A stretch of DNA of 64,000 nt from Bathynomus jamesi (GCA_023014485.1 JAJOZX010006163.1:124001-188000), one strand, 5' to 3'. Counted from the first letter of the stretch, positions 31,881-43,905 are shown. The notes: generated from the letters alone by a model not told the origin. Numbers and translations are program-made.

Positions 31881-33141
31881 TAGTGATGTAGGTCACATCC
31901 GCGAACATCCGCACATTTTCTCGCATCCGCACTTTGGACTGCGGATGTCGTGCGGATGTGGACCGTTGAGATAAAACGTCATTAATAAGTGGAAATTATC
32001 AAATTCTACTATATTAATAGAACTAGTTCATTGTGCGCAAAAGTGATGCAAGCGACAAGACGAGAGGCTGTTCTTGTATGAAGTTACTCTCTTGCAACCT
32101 ACTTAGATCCACATTACAAAGCTAAGTTATTTTCACCTAGTACATTAGAATGAGTTAAATCATCACTTGGCAAAGCAGTTGAAGAGCTTCAATCTCTTGA
32201 ATCTGTCACTTCACCACCCACCAAAAGAATAAAAGTTTCAGTGACAGAACCAACACCTTCAACAAGCAAATCTATCACAGAATCTGTCTCAGTTTCTTGA
32301 GTCAAGCAGCAATGACGAGACCTACGCGATGTCAAAAGATGTAGTAAAAATGATCGAGAGCTATCACCAAGAAAAACGCCTGGCTGCATGTGACAATCCT
32401 ATTAGTTGGTGGAAAAATACGCAGAATATGTATCCATACTTGAGTAAACTTGCAAGGAAACATTTAGCCTGTCCTCCAACAAACGTACCAAGCGAGAGAT
32501 TATTTAGCAGTGCTGGATTAATATATGATGAAAAGAGAAACAGACTGGCAGCAGAAAAGGCAGAAAAGTTAATGTTCCTTAAGCATAACCTTCCTATAAT
32601 TAAGTTTGAACATTAAACAATGAACATCTTAGTTTACTTTATTTTAATTACTCATTTATAAATATGCCTAATAAAACTTTAAACTTAATATAAATAGTTA
32701 TCAAGCTAATTAAAGATCTCTTTCTATAAGGGTGGAGGTTGGGGAAAGAGGTCGGTGGGGTGCATTTGAGTTGGGTTCATGTCCTGCATCCTGGTAACAC
32801 AATTATGGTTTCTAATTGTGGCTGAAACTCAACAAAATATAACGAATTTATTTGCAGATGAATTCACTAATTGATTTCTATATTAGTTAGATGCTTGATA
32901 TTATTTTATATGTTCAGAGAAAAGTACAGCAATTATTGTACAATTAATCAATTATACTACATTATAGCTACAGCTCTCTCTATATAATAACTTATTATAT
33001 ACGTTAAACACAACAAATCTCGAATATATCCTAAAAAATAACAAAAATGCAGACATCCGCATCCGTGGATGTTGAAATCAAACATCCTCATCCGCATCCG
33101 CATCCGCGGATGTGAAAAAAATTACATCCGCTACATCACTA
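31881..33141. mobile_element. hAT element, 1261 bp, inside R2-like copy
   Basis: Ends TAGTGATGTAG and CTACATCACTA, flanked by an exact 8-bp duplication GGGAACAC (31873-31880, 33142-33149). Both subterminal regions are packed with direct and inverted ACATCCGCA motifs (31896-31970 and 33050-33130), likely transposase-binding sites. It holds only the 3' end of a transposase gene, so it is non-autonomous. Confidence 0.93.
32040..32616 (+). pseudogene. hAT transposase C-terminal part
   Basis: LLATYLDPHYKAKLF (about 32090), a Ser/Thr/Pro-rich linker with a stop, then an open run 32329-32616 with PISWWKNTQNMYPYLSKLAR and VPSERLFSSAGLIYDEKRNR. The latter is the hAT dimerisation domain (Dimer_Tnp_hAT). 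The N-terminal BED finger and most of the catalytic domain are deleted. Confidence 0.85.
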
Positions 33142-33149
33142 GGGAACAC

Positions 33150-33676
33150 ACACCTGCACCAGTTACTGGAAACAACCATTATACCATATACTATGACACA
33201 CTAATTCCAACAGCCACTTTTATAGACATTTCTGCAGTAAAACTGGACATAGTAGTGTGGGACAAGAGAGAAAGGAGTGCCTTACTTATTGAGGTCAGTG
33301 TCCCAAATGACTATGGCCTTAATAGAGTGGAAAGAGAGAAAATTACAAAATACCAGGCACTCATATATGATATAAAGAGAAACTGGAGATTGAAAGATGC
33401 TGCCATTCTCCCCATCATAGTTGGGGCAACAGGTATGATGAAAAACAACCTATCAACTTAACTCAATCCCAGGACAGCCCAAGGCCATAGAAATCCAAAC
33501 AGGGACATTAAAAAGAAGGGTCACCCTCCTTAAATGAATGCTAGGACAAGTTCAGACATAGTTGGTGTTTTGGCTTTGGGCGGAAGCCCCCACTTCCAAC
33601 TGCAAAAAATACATTAAAGAGTATAAACCAAAAGTGAAAACTGTATGTAGCTTTCCACAAACAAGAATGGGACGTA
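33150..33676 (+). pseudogene. R2-like element, restriction-like endonuclease
   Basis: Past the hAT, the frame gives HTPAPVTGNNHYTIYYDTLI, then KLDIVVWDKRERSALLIEVS and VPND, the PD-(D/E)xK-type endonuclease core of R2-clade elements, then GLNRVEREKITKYQ and PIIVGATG. It stops at 33461 with a degenerate tail to about 33676. This endonuclease would make the target nick that primes reverse transcription. The block is well conserved, and the acidic/Lys positions appear present. Confidence 0.82.
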
Positions 33677-36600
33677 ATGTCTACTAAGGAAAGCTCACAC
33701 ACTGGCAGGACGTCACCCAGGATAAAAAGGTCCCCTCAATCCGCTTACACACCAGGGTGGGTGAGGAGAGCAATGGTGCAACTTTTCTCAGTCCCAGAGG
33801 AGAAGAAACCCCAGAAACCCGCGAATCCCAGATCGCCCTTCACACCCCAACCCCCTAGCACCTACACCCATCCCCCATCATCGAATAATGGACCCCCCCC
33901 GAAACTACAATAGTACATTAGAACTGCAGAGGAATATTCGTGAATTACAAAGGTCTTAATTCCTTGATTGCCACTTCCCGTCCAGTGTGTGTGTGTGTGT
34001 TCAGGAGCTAATCCTGGAGACCAGGCCCATGCCCTGCCCTACCGGATATTCCTACATCACCACCCCGTCTCCTACCTGCACTCGAAGGGGGCTGCCATTT
34101 TCATAGACCACGCAGTCCCCTTCCACAATCTCTCTATCTGATCCCCATTACAGGTGATTGCTAACTGGCTTTCCCTGGATAGACACTACACCGTCTGTTC
34201 AATATACCTCCCTCCCCACACTCAAGTCTCGCGCGATGACTTGGTGGAGGTGGCACAACTCCCCAGGCCCTTTGTATTACTGGACGATTTCAATAGTCGC
34301 CACCCCTTGTCGGAGCCACTTGTATGGCCCCGACCCTGATTACTATCATGACCGAGCTCTCCTTCGAGTGCCTCAATGATGGCTCCTATATTCTACCATG
34401 CCACCACCTGCACTCCATCCTGTATAGACCTGTCCTTCGTCTCGACCGATACCCTTCTAGATTTCACATGGCAAGTCCCCAAGAGGACTATGGAAGTGAC
34501 CATTTCCCTGTTCAACTCACGCTAAATTGGCCCGATCAGACCGTTCGGGTACCTGAAAAATGGATTACTGCCAAAGCTAATTGGTCCCTCTTCCACGACA
34601 ATACATATACAACCCTTACGACTGCCCACTTCCCATCCTCCTACAGTGCCACGCACACTTTGAGTCAATCGTTGTAACAGCTGCGTGCACTAACATCCCA
34701 CGATCCTTCGCCTACCCCCGCGCCTGATGGGTACCTTGGTGGACCCCAGAATGCACGGAGGCCATACGCGCCAAGAAGAAGGCTACTCGACGCTTCTACC
34801 GTACGTGACTCCCCATCCATCGCACGGAGATGCAGCGGGCCAGGGCCATCGCCCGCCGTTCAATGAAGACAGCGCGCGAGCTTCTTGGAGTGCCTGTGTA
34901 TCTGGCATCACCACCACCACCACACCTTCGGCTACCATCTGGAAGAAGGTACGGGGTGTCGAGTGGTGACATGTCCTCTCCCGACCCGCATCCTCCGGAC
35001 TAACGATGGACTTCTATACGAGCCTAAATCGGTGGCAAGCCACCTAGCTTCTACCTTCACCGCCGTTTCTTCCTCTGCAGACAGTTCCCTCGTACCCGCC
35101 CCTAACAATAGCTCCTCTTCACCGTTCCTAGACACCACCTACGTCCTACAACCGGTTGTTCACCATGCATGAACTACAGGCGGCAATGGCCTCTCGACGA
35201 TCCCCTTGTCCCATCCCAGACAGTATCCCGTACAGCATGATCCAGCACATCCACCCTACCTTACAAATTTTCCTACTAGACCTATACAACCGCATATGGA
35301 TAGAAGGTACCTTCCTCCTCCCGGTGGAGGGAGGCCCACGTAATCCCTGTCCCCAAACCCGGCAAAGATTCCCTCAATCCCACAAACTACAGACCAATCG
35401 CCCTAACATGTTGTGCCTGCAAAATCTTCGAAAAAGTGGTTGCTACGCGACTATCCTTCTTCCTTGCAAATAGTAATTCCCTCCCGGCTACCCAGTCCGG
35501 CTTCAGACAATTTCGCTCCACCACCGACACCCCTCTGCTCCTCAGCCGGGATATAGAGAATGCCTTCAACAGTGGACAGTTCGTCCTATCAATTTTTTTT
35601 GACATACAGAAGGCCTACGACACCACCCGTCGGACAATAATCCTTAGTCAGCTCCAAAATCTGTTTCTCGTTGGAGCCCTGCCGACCTTCATCAGGGGCT
35701 TCCTCTCCCGAACCTTTAAAGTTCGGGTGGGCTCAGCCCTCTCAGACACCTTCGTGCAGGACGACGGGGTCCCACAGGGAAGCATCCTCAGTGTTCTATG
35801 CTTTTCCAGCGTTGTATAAAGTCTCAAAATGCCTTTCACCCATCATCCGTTCTTCCATATACGCGGATGACCTTGTGATCTACTTCGCAGGGCGGGAGCC
35901 GTCCGTCGTTCAATGGCAAATTCAGCTCGCCATCTACCGGATGGAAAGGTGGGCGACGTCGGTGGGGTTCCGCCTCTCCACCCCGAAGACCAAGTGTATG
36001 CTCTTCAGCAGTAGTCCCGCAACCCTTCCTGTTCCCTCTGTAACGTTATACGGCAATTCTCTTGAGGTGGTACCCTCCACGTGATTTCTGGGCATGACTC
36101 TAGACTGACGGCTCAACTAGGTTCCCCATCCCAAACACCTGAAGCAATCCCTCCAACGTCCCCTCACTCTCCTAGATCACCTCTCCCACACCACATGGGG
36201 TGCAGACCGACGCTCTCTCCTTCGCCTTTACACCTCCATTCGATGCAGTCGAAGCTGGACTATGGCAGTGTAGTATACAGTTCAGCCTCCAACGCCTGCA
36301 TCTGTATCTTGGACCCGGTCCTTAATAGGGGCCTCTACCTCGCCACCGGTGCCTTCCGCTCTTCTCCAAGTGGATTGCAATTACCTCCCTCTCGCCCTCC
36401 GACGGGGTTTGCTCATCATGAGGATATACCTCCGTGCACAGAGACTACCCTCTTCCCTTCTATGCGAGGCGATTTCTGAACTCCCTCACTGCTCAGAGGC
36501 TGGTACGGCCGCCTCAGCGGTGATACTGTCCCAGCCGCTTTCTCGAGGTGTCAGCCTGCCCCGCGACGCCTCCATTTTCTCAGCAGAACTCCATGATTAT

Positions 36601-37980
36601 GGAGGCCTTCGACATTGTGCGCACCCACTCTGCCGGCTCCTTTGTCATTTATTCAGATTCCCAAAGCGTACTTTTCTCCCTAGAGAGATTTAACCCCTCA
36701 TCCGCTCGTCTGCACCATCCAGCAAACCTTCCATTTTTTAACGACCTTCCGACACAAGACAATCGCCTTCTGCCTGGTCCCGGCACATGTCAGCATCCAG
36801 GGTAACGAGGCGGCGGACCGCATTGCAAAGACGGCCTCCTCCCGGCCCCTCCCTTTCTCCAGCTTCTTCCCGACTCTCTGCTCACACTTCCGCTCCATCT
36901 GGCAACGGAAATGGGACCAGACCACACAAAACAATCTCCACAAGATCAAACCGCAGTTAGGATACTGGGCCTCCTCATTCCACTGGTCCCGCCATAAAGA
37001 AGTGATTCTAGCCCATCTCTGCCTAGGACACACACGCATTACACATGGTCACCTTATGGCTAAATCGCCAACCCCTATCACAATCGTACATCTCCTGGTC
37101 GAATGCCCAAACCTGTCCGCTCTTCGTCGCAAGTGTTTCCCTCTCTTGTCCAAAATTTCCATACCCGAGCGTCTACAATCCATACTCGCCGAAGGTCCCC
37201 CATTATTCAGCGGAAGCGATTTTCCTTTTCCTCACTCATTCCCATCTACTTCATTGTATCTAAGATCATACCCCTCCTAACCACTGTCCAGCAACTGAAT
37301 TTTCCTCACCCCTCCGAGTCTACCATCCTCAACTCAGTGACACTACCCACCCCAGGGGCGGATCCAGGAATTTAAGCAGAGGTGGGTCCAGTCTTGGTGG
37401 GGCTCGTTACTGATATGTCCTCGGCCGAGGACGCGCGAGCGAAGCGAGCGCCAGGGGGGGTGCCCGAGGGGGGTGTCCCCCCCTCGGTAGGAAATTTTCA
37501 TATTTGAAGATAGCTTTAGATGGATTTGAAGTATATTCCCGTTATCAAAATCCTGCTTGTTCACACACCCAGGCCAGGTCTGAAATGTCTCAGGATCGGA
37601 CATAAACTTTTTTTTCTTTATTCTTTTTAAGGAAATTAATTTTGTGGCAACCGGGATACATGTACCTTAAGCCATTTTAAGTCTTCAGGTCTTATTTTTC
37701 ATATATAGGAGCAAACAAACGCCGCGGATGTTTCTGTATGAACATTCGGACCACTTTGTCCGAAACCTCATAATCGAAAAATCGTTGGTCACCGTGAGCA
37801 GGGGGGGTCCGGACCCCCTGGATCCGCGCCTGCACCCACTGACTCGCTAAGATATGTACCACTTTCACTAGGTACGAATCAGCGGTAAATTAAAGGAAAA
37901 AAAGATATAGATATTGTATTTGTCTGTTGGGTTAAATGGCTATAGATTGTAAATGATCCGCAATAAAGATGGTTTTTTTT
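33677..37980 (+). pseudogene. APE-RT-RNase H non-LTR retrotransposon (LOA/I-like)
   Basis: GC-richer than its surroundings. Pro-rich N-terminus (33677-33910), then endonuclease pieces (VCVCVQEL about 33985; YTVCSIYLPPHTQVSRDDLV; PFVLLDDFNSRHPL 34290; YGSDHFPVQLTLNWP 34490), RT (MHELQAAMASRRS 35165; ANSNSLPATQSGFRQFRSTT 35470; SIFFDIQKAYDTT 35590 with catalytic D; VPQGSILS 35770; SIYADDLVIYFAG 35850, catalytic YADD), RNase H-like (SAELHDY... VIYSDSQSVLFSLERF 36645) and a C-terminal H/C-containing tail (GHTRITHGHLM 37028; VHLLVECPN 37087). The 3' end is AATAAAGATGG plus a T run at 37980. Many frameshifts. Clade is inferred from APE plus RNase H. Confidence 0.8.
37353..37832. mobile_element. 480-bp hAT-like MITE
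   Basis: Ends CAGGGGCGGATCCAGG and (inverted) CAGGCGCGGATCCAGG; flanking octamers TACCCACC and CACCCACT agree at 6 of 8 positions. The interior has an inverted GC-rich block (GCGCGAGCGAAGCGAGCGC near 37427) and GGGGGTGCCCGAGGGGGGTG. It sits in the 3' UTR of the LOA/I-like element. Confidence 0.65.
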
Positions 37981-38528
37981 TATGGAGATTAACCAAATGC
38001 ACATCTACCATAGTTAGTACTGGCCAGTACCTGATCAGTGCCATCAACCCCCATCTAAGCTTGGTATGTGAACATCGTGGAAAAAACCACAGCAGCGAAC
38101 TTCAGTTACCAAACTAGCCAAACATTTTGCACCAACAAGCATTCAGGAAAGAGAAGTACCAGAAAAACCAGGAACATTGGAGACAAAGTGCTAGGGTGGG
38201 AAGATTTGCAACTGAAATAGAGAGATACTATATAGATAAAAAAGATCACGAGAATGGCTAAATAGAGGTACCTTGCATTTTGATGGAGAATAAATCATAA
38301 TAGGGGCACAAGACCAAGCGCTATACACAAATGGTTTTCAAAAGGTGGCTGGAATCTCACTGAATAAGTGCAGGTTCTGCACTTATCATTCAGTGAAGTG
38401 AAGAGTGTAGGACACCTAATATCAGGTTGCACAACACTGCTCGGGGATCGGTGGTACATAAACACAATAACATCTGCAGGCTCATTCATTTGCACCTCTG
38501 CAAAAAGCGCCAGATCCTGGGAACATAC
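37981..38528 (+). pseudogene. Second R2-like copy, part A
   Basis: Starts directly after the T run of the LOA/I-like element with EINQMHI, then TSVTKLAKHFAPT, then FDGE / IIIGAQDQALYTNGFQKVAG and VKSVGHLISGCTTLLGDRWY (38395-38460) and WEHTPPP at 38519-38539. This parallels 31080-31620 and 33142-33170 of the first copy. It is 5' truncated. An inverted repeat (CACTGAATAAGTGCAG with CTGCACTTATCATTCAGTG, 38359-38398) damages the CCHC knuckle. Continues at 52868. Confidence 0.72.
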
Positions 38529-38837
38529 CCCTCCACCAGACTGTCACAAAAAAATAATTTTGTAAATTGAGCTCGCATACCCTGTCAATTGATGAGGTTT
38601 GGTCTTAGAATATGCCTGGTAAAATATAGGGTTGATTGAGTAATATTAAGCGACTGCTCAGAGGACATGAAGTTTGCTGAAATAGGGTAAATTTCGCATC
38701 CTCTGTAGTGTACAGCACAATATATAAATGTTCAGTTTTTTCATTTACCGTATTTGTCGGCTTATAAGACGCACTTTTTTTCCTTATAAATACCTTAAAA
38801 AATCGCCCTGCGTCTTAGAAGCCGAAAGTGGGGAAGG

Positions 38838-39010
38838 ATGAAACGTCCATCAATAGCACAAGTGTGTGAATGGGTGCTGAAGTCATAGCATGATGTTAAG
38901 ACTGAAATTGTGGTCAAGTCCTTTAAAAAATGTGGTATAAGTAATGCAATGGATGGCACTGAAGATCATTTATTGTATGAGAGTGACAGTGATACAAGTG
39001 AAGATGATCT
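38838..39010 (+). pseudogene. pogo-like transposase remnant
   Basis: KRPSIAQVCEWVLKS, stop, VKTEIVVKSFKKCGISNAMD then GTEDHLLYESDSDTSEDD. The SFKKCGISNAxDGTED block is typical of the end of the DDE region in pogo/Tigger transposases. Everything upstream is deleted. Acidic C-terminal codons may continue at about 43600-43670 (GAT/GAA-rich) on the far side of the CR1-like insertion. Confidence 0.7.
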
Positions 39011-39446
39011 ACAGATCTACAGAAGCTAAGGCTAACAAAGACCCTAAGATCCATTCTAAGGTTAGCCCGAGAGAAAGGAAAGAGTAGGGGGTTAAGAGAA
39101 GAGAAGAGAATAAGGGGTTAAGTAAGGAGCAACACCTATCACTCGTGGGTTAACATTCATTCAGAAAAAGAGGAAAAAAGTCTCGCCATCATCATCCGCC
39201 GGCCACTGCCGACAAGTCAGAAAAATAGTCGGAGAAAATAGGAGAGGGGTGAAAGATGAAAAGAAGTAAAATAAGAATGCTTACAAACCATGCAAACACA
39301 GTCTTAACTCACTGTCATACCATGCAAGGAAAGAGAGTTACAGACATGCAAAGGAGATAAGAAAAAAGAAAAAAAAAAGTAGGTAAAGTTAAACAAAAAG
39401 TGGGTTAGTTTACGCTACGAGCTACATCTACGTTCGTGTTAGTCTA
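39011..39446. other. Purine-rich stretch, nothing recognised
   Basis: AG-rich sequence (GAGAAGAGAAGAGAATAAGG and similar) between the pogo remnant and the poly(A) end of the CR1-like element. No ORF or domain is supported. Confidence 0.4.
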
Positions 39447-39570
39447 TTTTTTTTTTTTTTTTTTTTTTGCTGGCATCACGCTGGCATCTCACAAGCTGGC
39501 ATTTATCGTCAACAGACTCATCCTCGAGCACCACGACCAGAGCTCCTGTTGTTAACTTTCTTTTTTAATT

Positions 39571-41235
39571 TTAAACAACGCTAATATTTTTAAAATGTCT
39601 GTCAAGACGGTTCTTAAACATATTAACGCTGGTAGAATGAACGACTGACGCGGGAAGATTATTCCATTTATCAATTACTTTAAACGTAAAGAAGTTTTTA
39701 GCGATATTAGTAATGAAACGTCTGCCATGCAACTTAAACCCGTTATTGCGAGTATTACTATTATCGAAAGTGAACAATTTGTCAAAATTTACGTTATCGA
39801 TGTTATTAACGATTTTGAAAACTTTAATAAGCTCCCCCCTTAATCTCCTAGTTTCGAGTGAATACAGGTCTAACTCTTTAATCCTATCTTCATAAGGCTT
39901 ATTGCGCAATGACGGAATAAGTTTCGTGGCACGACGCTGAACCCTTTCTAACCTATCAATATCCTCACGCAAGTACGGGCACCAAAACTGAACGGCATAT
40001 TCTAAATGAGGCCTGACTAGGGACTTGTAAAGGGGCAATATAATATCCTTCGATTTAAATTCGAAATTACGCGCTATGAAGTCTAACATCCTATTAGCTT
40101 TTGCGCAAGACTCCAGGCACTGGTTCCTAACCTTTAAATCCTTAGATACGCGTACGCCTAAATCTACTTCCTCGTCAACGCTCGCTAACTCCCTATCATC
40201 CATCGTGTACGTGTAATTATTGTTGCGAGAACCTATATGCAAAACTTTACATTTGTCTACGTTAAATTGCATCTGCCACTTACCTGTCCACTCCATAATC
40301 CTATTTACATCGTCTTGGATCCTATTTCTATCGTCCTCATTAACAACCTTACCGCCTATTTTAGTATCGTCCGCGAATTTTGACACGTCACTAGTCAATC
40401 CTACATCTATGTCGTTAATGTAAATTACGAATAGCAATGGGCCTAACACTGAACCCTGTGGGACACCGCTACCTACATCTAACCACCCGGATTCACTACC
40501 ATTAACTACGACCCTCTGCCTCCTAGCACGAAGCCATTCTTCTAACCAGTTAGCTACCTGACCGCGTATACCGTGCGCTTTAACCTTCGCAATTAGTCTC
40601 GTATGCGGAACTGTATCGAACGCCTTTTTAAAATCTAAATAAATAACGTCAGCTGCTCTATGCCTATCGTATTCGCGCACTATTTCGTTATAAAATTCTA
40701 CCAAATTAGTTAAACAAGACCTATGCCGTCGAAATCCATGCTGACTACTATTAATCAAATCTCTACTTTCTAAGTGATCGATAATACGATCCCTAACTAC
40801 GGATTCCAAAAGTTTACCGACAATTGACGTTAAGCTAATGGGCCTATAATTGCTAGCTACTGCGCGGTCGCCTTTTTTAAAAATAGGCGTGACGTTAGCT
40901 AATTTAAAGTCTTCAAGAATAATCCCCGTTTCGAGTGACTGATTAAAAATCTTCGTTAAGGGGCCTACGATAACTTCTTTCAAATCTTTCAAATGTCTGG
41001 GATAAAAAGCGTCAGGGCCTGGAGCCTTGCTAACTTTTAGCCTATCGATATAATGCGCAATCTCAGCCTCGTAAACAGTTATTTCATCCAAAATAGTCTC
41101 GCTACTAAATGGAACGATATCGTCCACGTCGGGGACATTATTTACGTCTTCTATGGTACAAACTGTCGCAAAAAAGTTATTGAAAATACCCGCCATCGCC
41201 TGAGCGTCAGAAGCCAAAGCGCCATTAACATCCAC
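39571..41235 (-). pseudogene. CR1-like ORF2 reverse transcriptase, intact 554-codon frame
   Basis: An uninterrupted frame with AQAMAGIFNNFFATV, SKAPGPDAFYPRHLK, ANVTPIFKKGDRAVASNYRP (fingers), SSQHGFRRHRSCLTNL, AADVIYLDFKKAFDTVPH (catalytic D), SGVPQGSVLGPLLFVIYIND, SKFADDTKI (catalytic DD), WQMQFNVDKCKVLHIG and C-terminal LYKSLVRPHLEYAVQFWCPY. All RT catalytic residues are present. ORF2 as a whole is broken, because a frameshifted gap (41236-41434) separates it from the endonuclease. It is the best-preserved retroelement frame in the window. Confidence 0.9.
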
Positions 41236-41434
41236 TAGAGGGCCTATGTTATCTTTTACCGGCTTACGATTATTAACGTATTCAAAAAACTTTTGGATTA
41301 TGTTTACTATCCGCAGCTATAAGTATTTCTAAATTACGCTTGACATTCCTAACTGATCTTTTAACCTGACGTCTAAGCTCGATATATCTTAGTTAGCTAC
41401 CTGGCCATTGCGCTTACTAAGTCTATACGCTCGT

Positions 41435-42387
41435 TTATAAACTCTCCCTACACCACTTCGGCCTACTACGATTTCTAGCGCGCTTGGGCCTACGAGGAAT
41501 AAACTCCCTTTCAATATTCCTAAAACTTTCTTTAAACGCCACCCAACGCAAATTTGTGTCATTGCCCATAAATAAGTTATCCCAGTCCACTACTCTCATC
41601 CTATCAGCAAAACTATCAAAATTAGCCCTACAAAAATCAGGGACTTCTATTACGTTACTATCCTGAGTGTTTTCTATCAATAACCTAAACCTAAGAATTT
41701 GATGATCACTACATCCTAAACTCTCGCCTACTTCTAAACCTTCGACTATATTCTCGCCGTTCGTCATCAACAAATCTAAAATATTGTCACCGCGCGTTGG
41801 TTCGGTAACTATCTGTCGTAAAAAGTTATCGTCCATAAACTCAACCAATCTCAAACCCTCATTACCAGTAAAATTCTCGTAATTAACATTAGGGCAGTTA
41901 AAGTCTCCGACAATTATACTATTCCGATTGTCAATAAAATTACCAAGAAGTGAGTAAAATCTAGTATCTGTATCGAGGGGTTGAACGGGAGGTCTATAAA
42001 CAACAAAAAATTAAAACTAATACTACGCGCCCTAACTTCAACACATATCGCATTAATTGCTGCCGGAAAATCTAACAACCTCGATAGCCCTAAGGGAATT
42101 ACGAATGTACAGCAAAACGCCCCACCAAACCTATGTAACCTATCATTAGTAAAGAGTTTAAAACCCGGTATATCAAGTTCCCCCAACAAGTCCCGAGTCA
42201 CGGTATTTAACCAAGTTTCAGTGATAGCAACTATATCATAGTTGCCGGAATAAATTATCGCCTTAAATTCATTTAATTTATTTCTAATACTACGCGCGTT
42301 ACAATAAAAGACGTTTAAGTTATTTTTTACCACGGGCCCGCGTTTTAAACTATTTATCACGTCGGGCCCGCGTTCCCGGACCCACAA
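41435..42387 (-). pseudogene. CR1-like ORF2 AP endonuclease
   Basis: Two frames. 42387-41914 has NLNVFYCNARSIRNKLNEFK (N-x-R-S), DIVAITETWLN (catalytic E) and a damaged middle. 41854-41435 has PTRGDNILDLLMTNG and GCSDHQILRFRL (C-terminal D/H block). One or two frameshifts near 41870-41950 join them. The enzyme would nick target DNA to prime reverse transcription. Confidence 0.85.
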
Positions 42388-43378
42388 CGTTTAAAGAAGG
42401 CTTCGACCTATACAGCTTTCGCACGTTTTCGTCTATTAACCTACCTAGCCTAGCATTACCTATTTCATTAAAATGCACCCCATCTTTTATAAAAAGGCTA
42501 GGATCACTGAATTCGGACCACAGCTTTACGAAGGGTACATTTTCCTCAGCACAAATCTCTTCTAATTTGTTATTCAAAAATATTGTTTTGACGTAATCTA
42601 AGACCCAACCCGTGCCTAGGGGTAATACCTAGAACTAAAGACCTATCTGACCTCGCCTTCAGGGACCTAATTAACCCCCTATATCTCTCCAAAAGGTCAG
42701 GCACTCTCGTATCGGGCCTATACGAGTCGTTGCCTCCTACCATCGTCACCAACATTGAGTGACGGGAGGCAACGTCAATCCTATCCACTTCGTCTCTAAC
42801 TCTGTCAACCCTGGCCCCTGGGAGACAGACCCTCCTCCTCTTGGTTGGATGCCGTTTAACGAACTCTTTGTCCATGTGGCGCACTAAAGAGTCCCCAATT
42901 AAAATAGTTTCCCCCTCATTCACGTCCCTTTCCAAATGGGCGAAAGGGTTCGAAACCTCGATAGGGGGGGATTCCTATCACCTAACGTACGCGGCCTAGC
43001 TCCACCCTTAACCTCTCTAAATCCCTCGCTATCTACTACTCTCGGACTAACCTTAACCTCTTCCTCAACTCTATCTAACCTTCCCGACAAGCTACCTAAA
43101 CTAGGTTACGCACCTCACCCTTCAAATTACTAACGTCTTCAACGTTAGTATTGGTTCGGCTTCCGTCAACCGTAGCCCTACCCTGCCCTCATCAAGCGTT
43201 GCAAGTCTTTCCGCTACCTCACGTACACTGCGTTTTATGTCAACTAATTCCTCCATGAACTCGCAAAAGAAACAAACTGATCTATCGGTAATCGCCATGG
43301 ACCGCCGTTATAATCCTTAAATTCCGAATACCACCGGTTTACCCTACACCTAACACACGACGCTTTCTGCGACGGCAT
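42350..43378 (-). pseudogene. CR1-like ORF1 with zinc ribbon and SGNH-esterase-like domain
   Basis: Start MPSQKASCVRCRVNRW at 43378, second Cys pair VCFFCEF at about 43280 in a shifted frame, then a coiled-coil-like EELVDIKRSVREVAERLATL. Esterase-like blocks: ETILIGDSLVRHMD (GDS, block I) and VTMVGGNDSY (GxND, block III) in 42935-42570, then FIKDGVHFNEIGNARL (DxxH, block V) in 42577-42350. Three or more frameshifts. Such ORF1 proteins bind element RNA; the role of the esterase fold is not established. Confidence 0.78.
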
Positions 43379-43852
43379 CGCGCAGTTAAAAATTAGTTTA
43401 AACCGTCACAGGTATAAGTTAAATTAAGCCGGCACGCTATGAAAACTTCTAAATCGCTAAAAACCACTAATATTCAATTACTTAACTATAACAACGTAAA
43501 TTTAAACGCAAGTATATAAAATTCAAAACTATCCAAAGTAAAATTCTCAGCAATATACAAAAGTAGATGCAAAATCAGAGAGCTCAGAAATGCGTCCCAC
43601 CATCATCATTATGATGGTGGGGATAATGATGATGATGTCAGTAATGAATCTGAAGTTGATTAATAACAAATAATAAGAGTAATAATCATATTATCTTTCT
43701 TTATTGGCTTTTGGGTTTTCTTTTTATTGAATTTTACATATTCATTGTATTAACAATAAAGTGCATCAAAAACTTTTTTTCTTGAATTTACCTTTCCAAA
43801 ATTAAGGTGCGTCTTTCACGGCGCAGCGTCTTGTAAGCCGTCAAATACGGTA

Positions 43853-43905
43853 TGTATTATTTATGGCTTTTTCTTGTTACTAATGGTTATTATTTATGTT
43901 TCAGA
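43853..43905. other. Copy 2 sequence left of its gene, possible splice acceptor
   Basis: After the pogo TA, host element sequence resumes and reads TTTATGTTTCAG at about 43894-43905, a good 3' splice site, before codons ISHVNANGLIK that resemble ISLSHANASDLIK at 44355. Part of the N-terminal exon may be duplicated. Confidence 0.35.

Larger units (their letters stand above)
39447..43510 (-). mobile_element. Near full-length CR1-like non-LTR retrotransposon
   Basis: Reads from about 43510 to a 22-base poly(A) tail (T run 39447-39468). ORF1 with a zinc ribbon and an SGNH-hydrolase-like domain, ORF2 with AP endonuclease and RT. The 3' end has three GCTGGCAT-type repeats next to the tail. ORF1 with an esterase-like domain is a CR1/L3-clade feature, but a poly(A) tail is unlike typical CR1 short-repeat tails, so the clade is tentative. 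It lies within the pogo element. No TSD could be fixed. Confidence 0.78.
38748..43850. mobile_element. pogo/Tigger-like element split by CR1-like element
   Basis: TIRs CCGTATTTGTCGGCTTATAA and (inverted right end) CCGTATTTGACGGCTTACAA, flanked by TA (38746-38747, 43851-43852). Inward the match includes GACGC and GCGTCTTxxAAGCCG blocks. It inserted in copy 2 of the long-TIR element. It holds a transposase remnant at 38838-39010 and was later invaded by a non-LTR element. Confidence 0.88.

Noticed and set aside
43596..43621. CCCACCATCATCATTATGATGGTGGG hairpin as a terminator or regulatory site
   Set aside because: Probably part of the acidic-codon tail of the pogo transposase; no eukaryotic role can be assigned from sequence.
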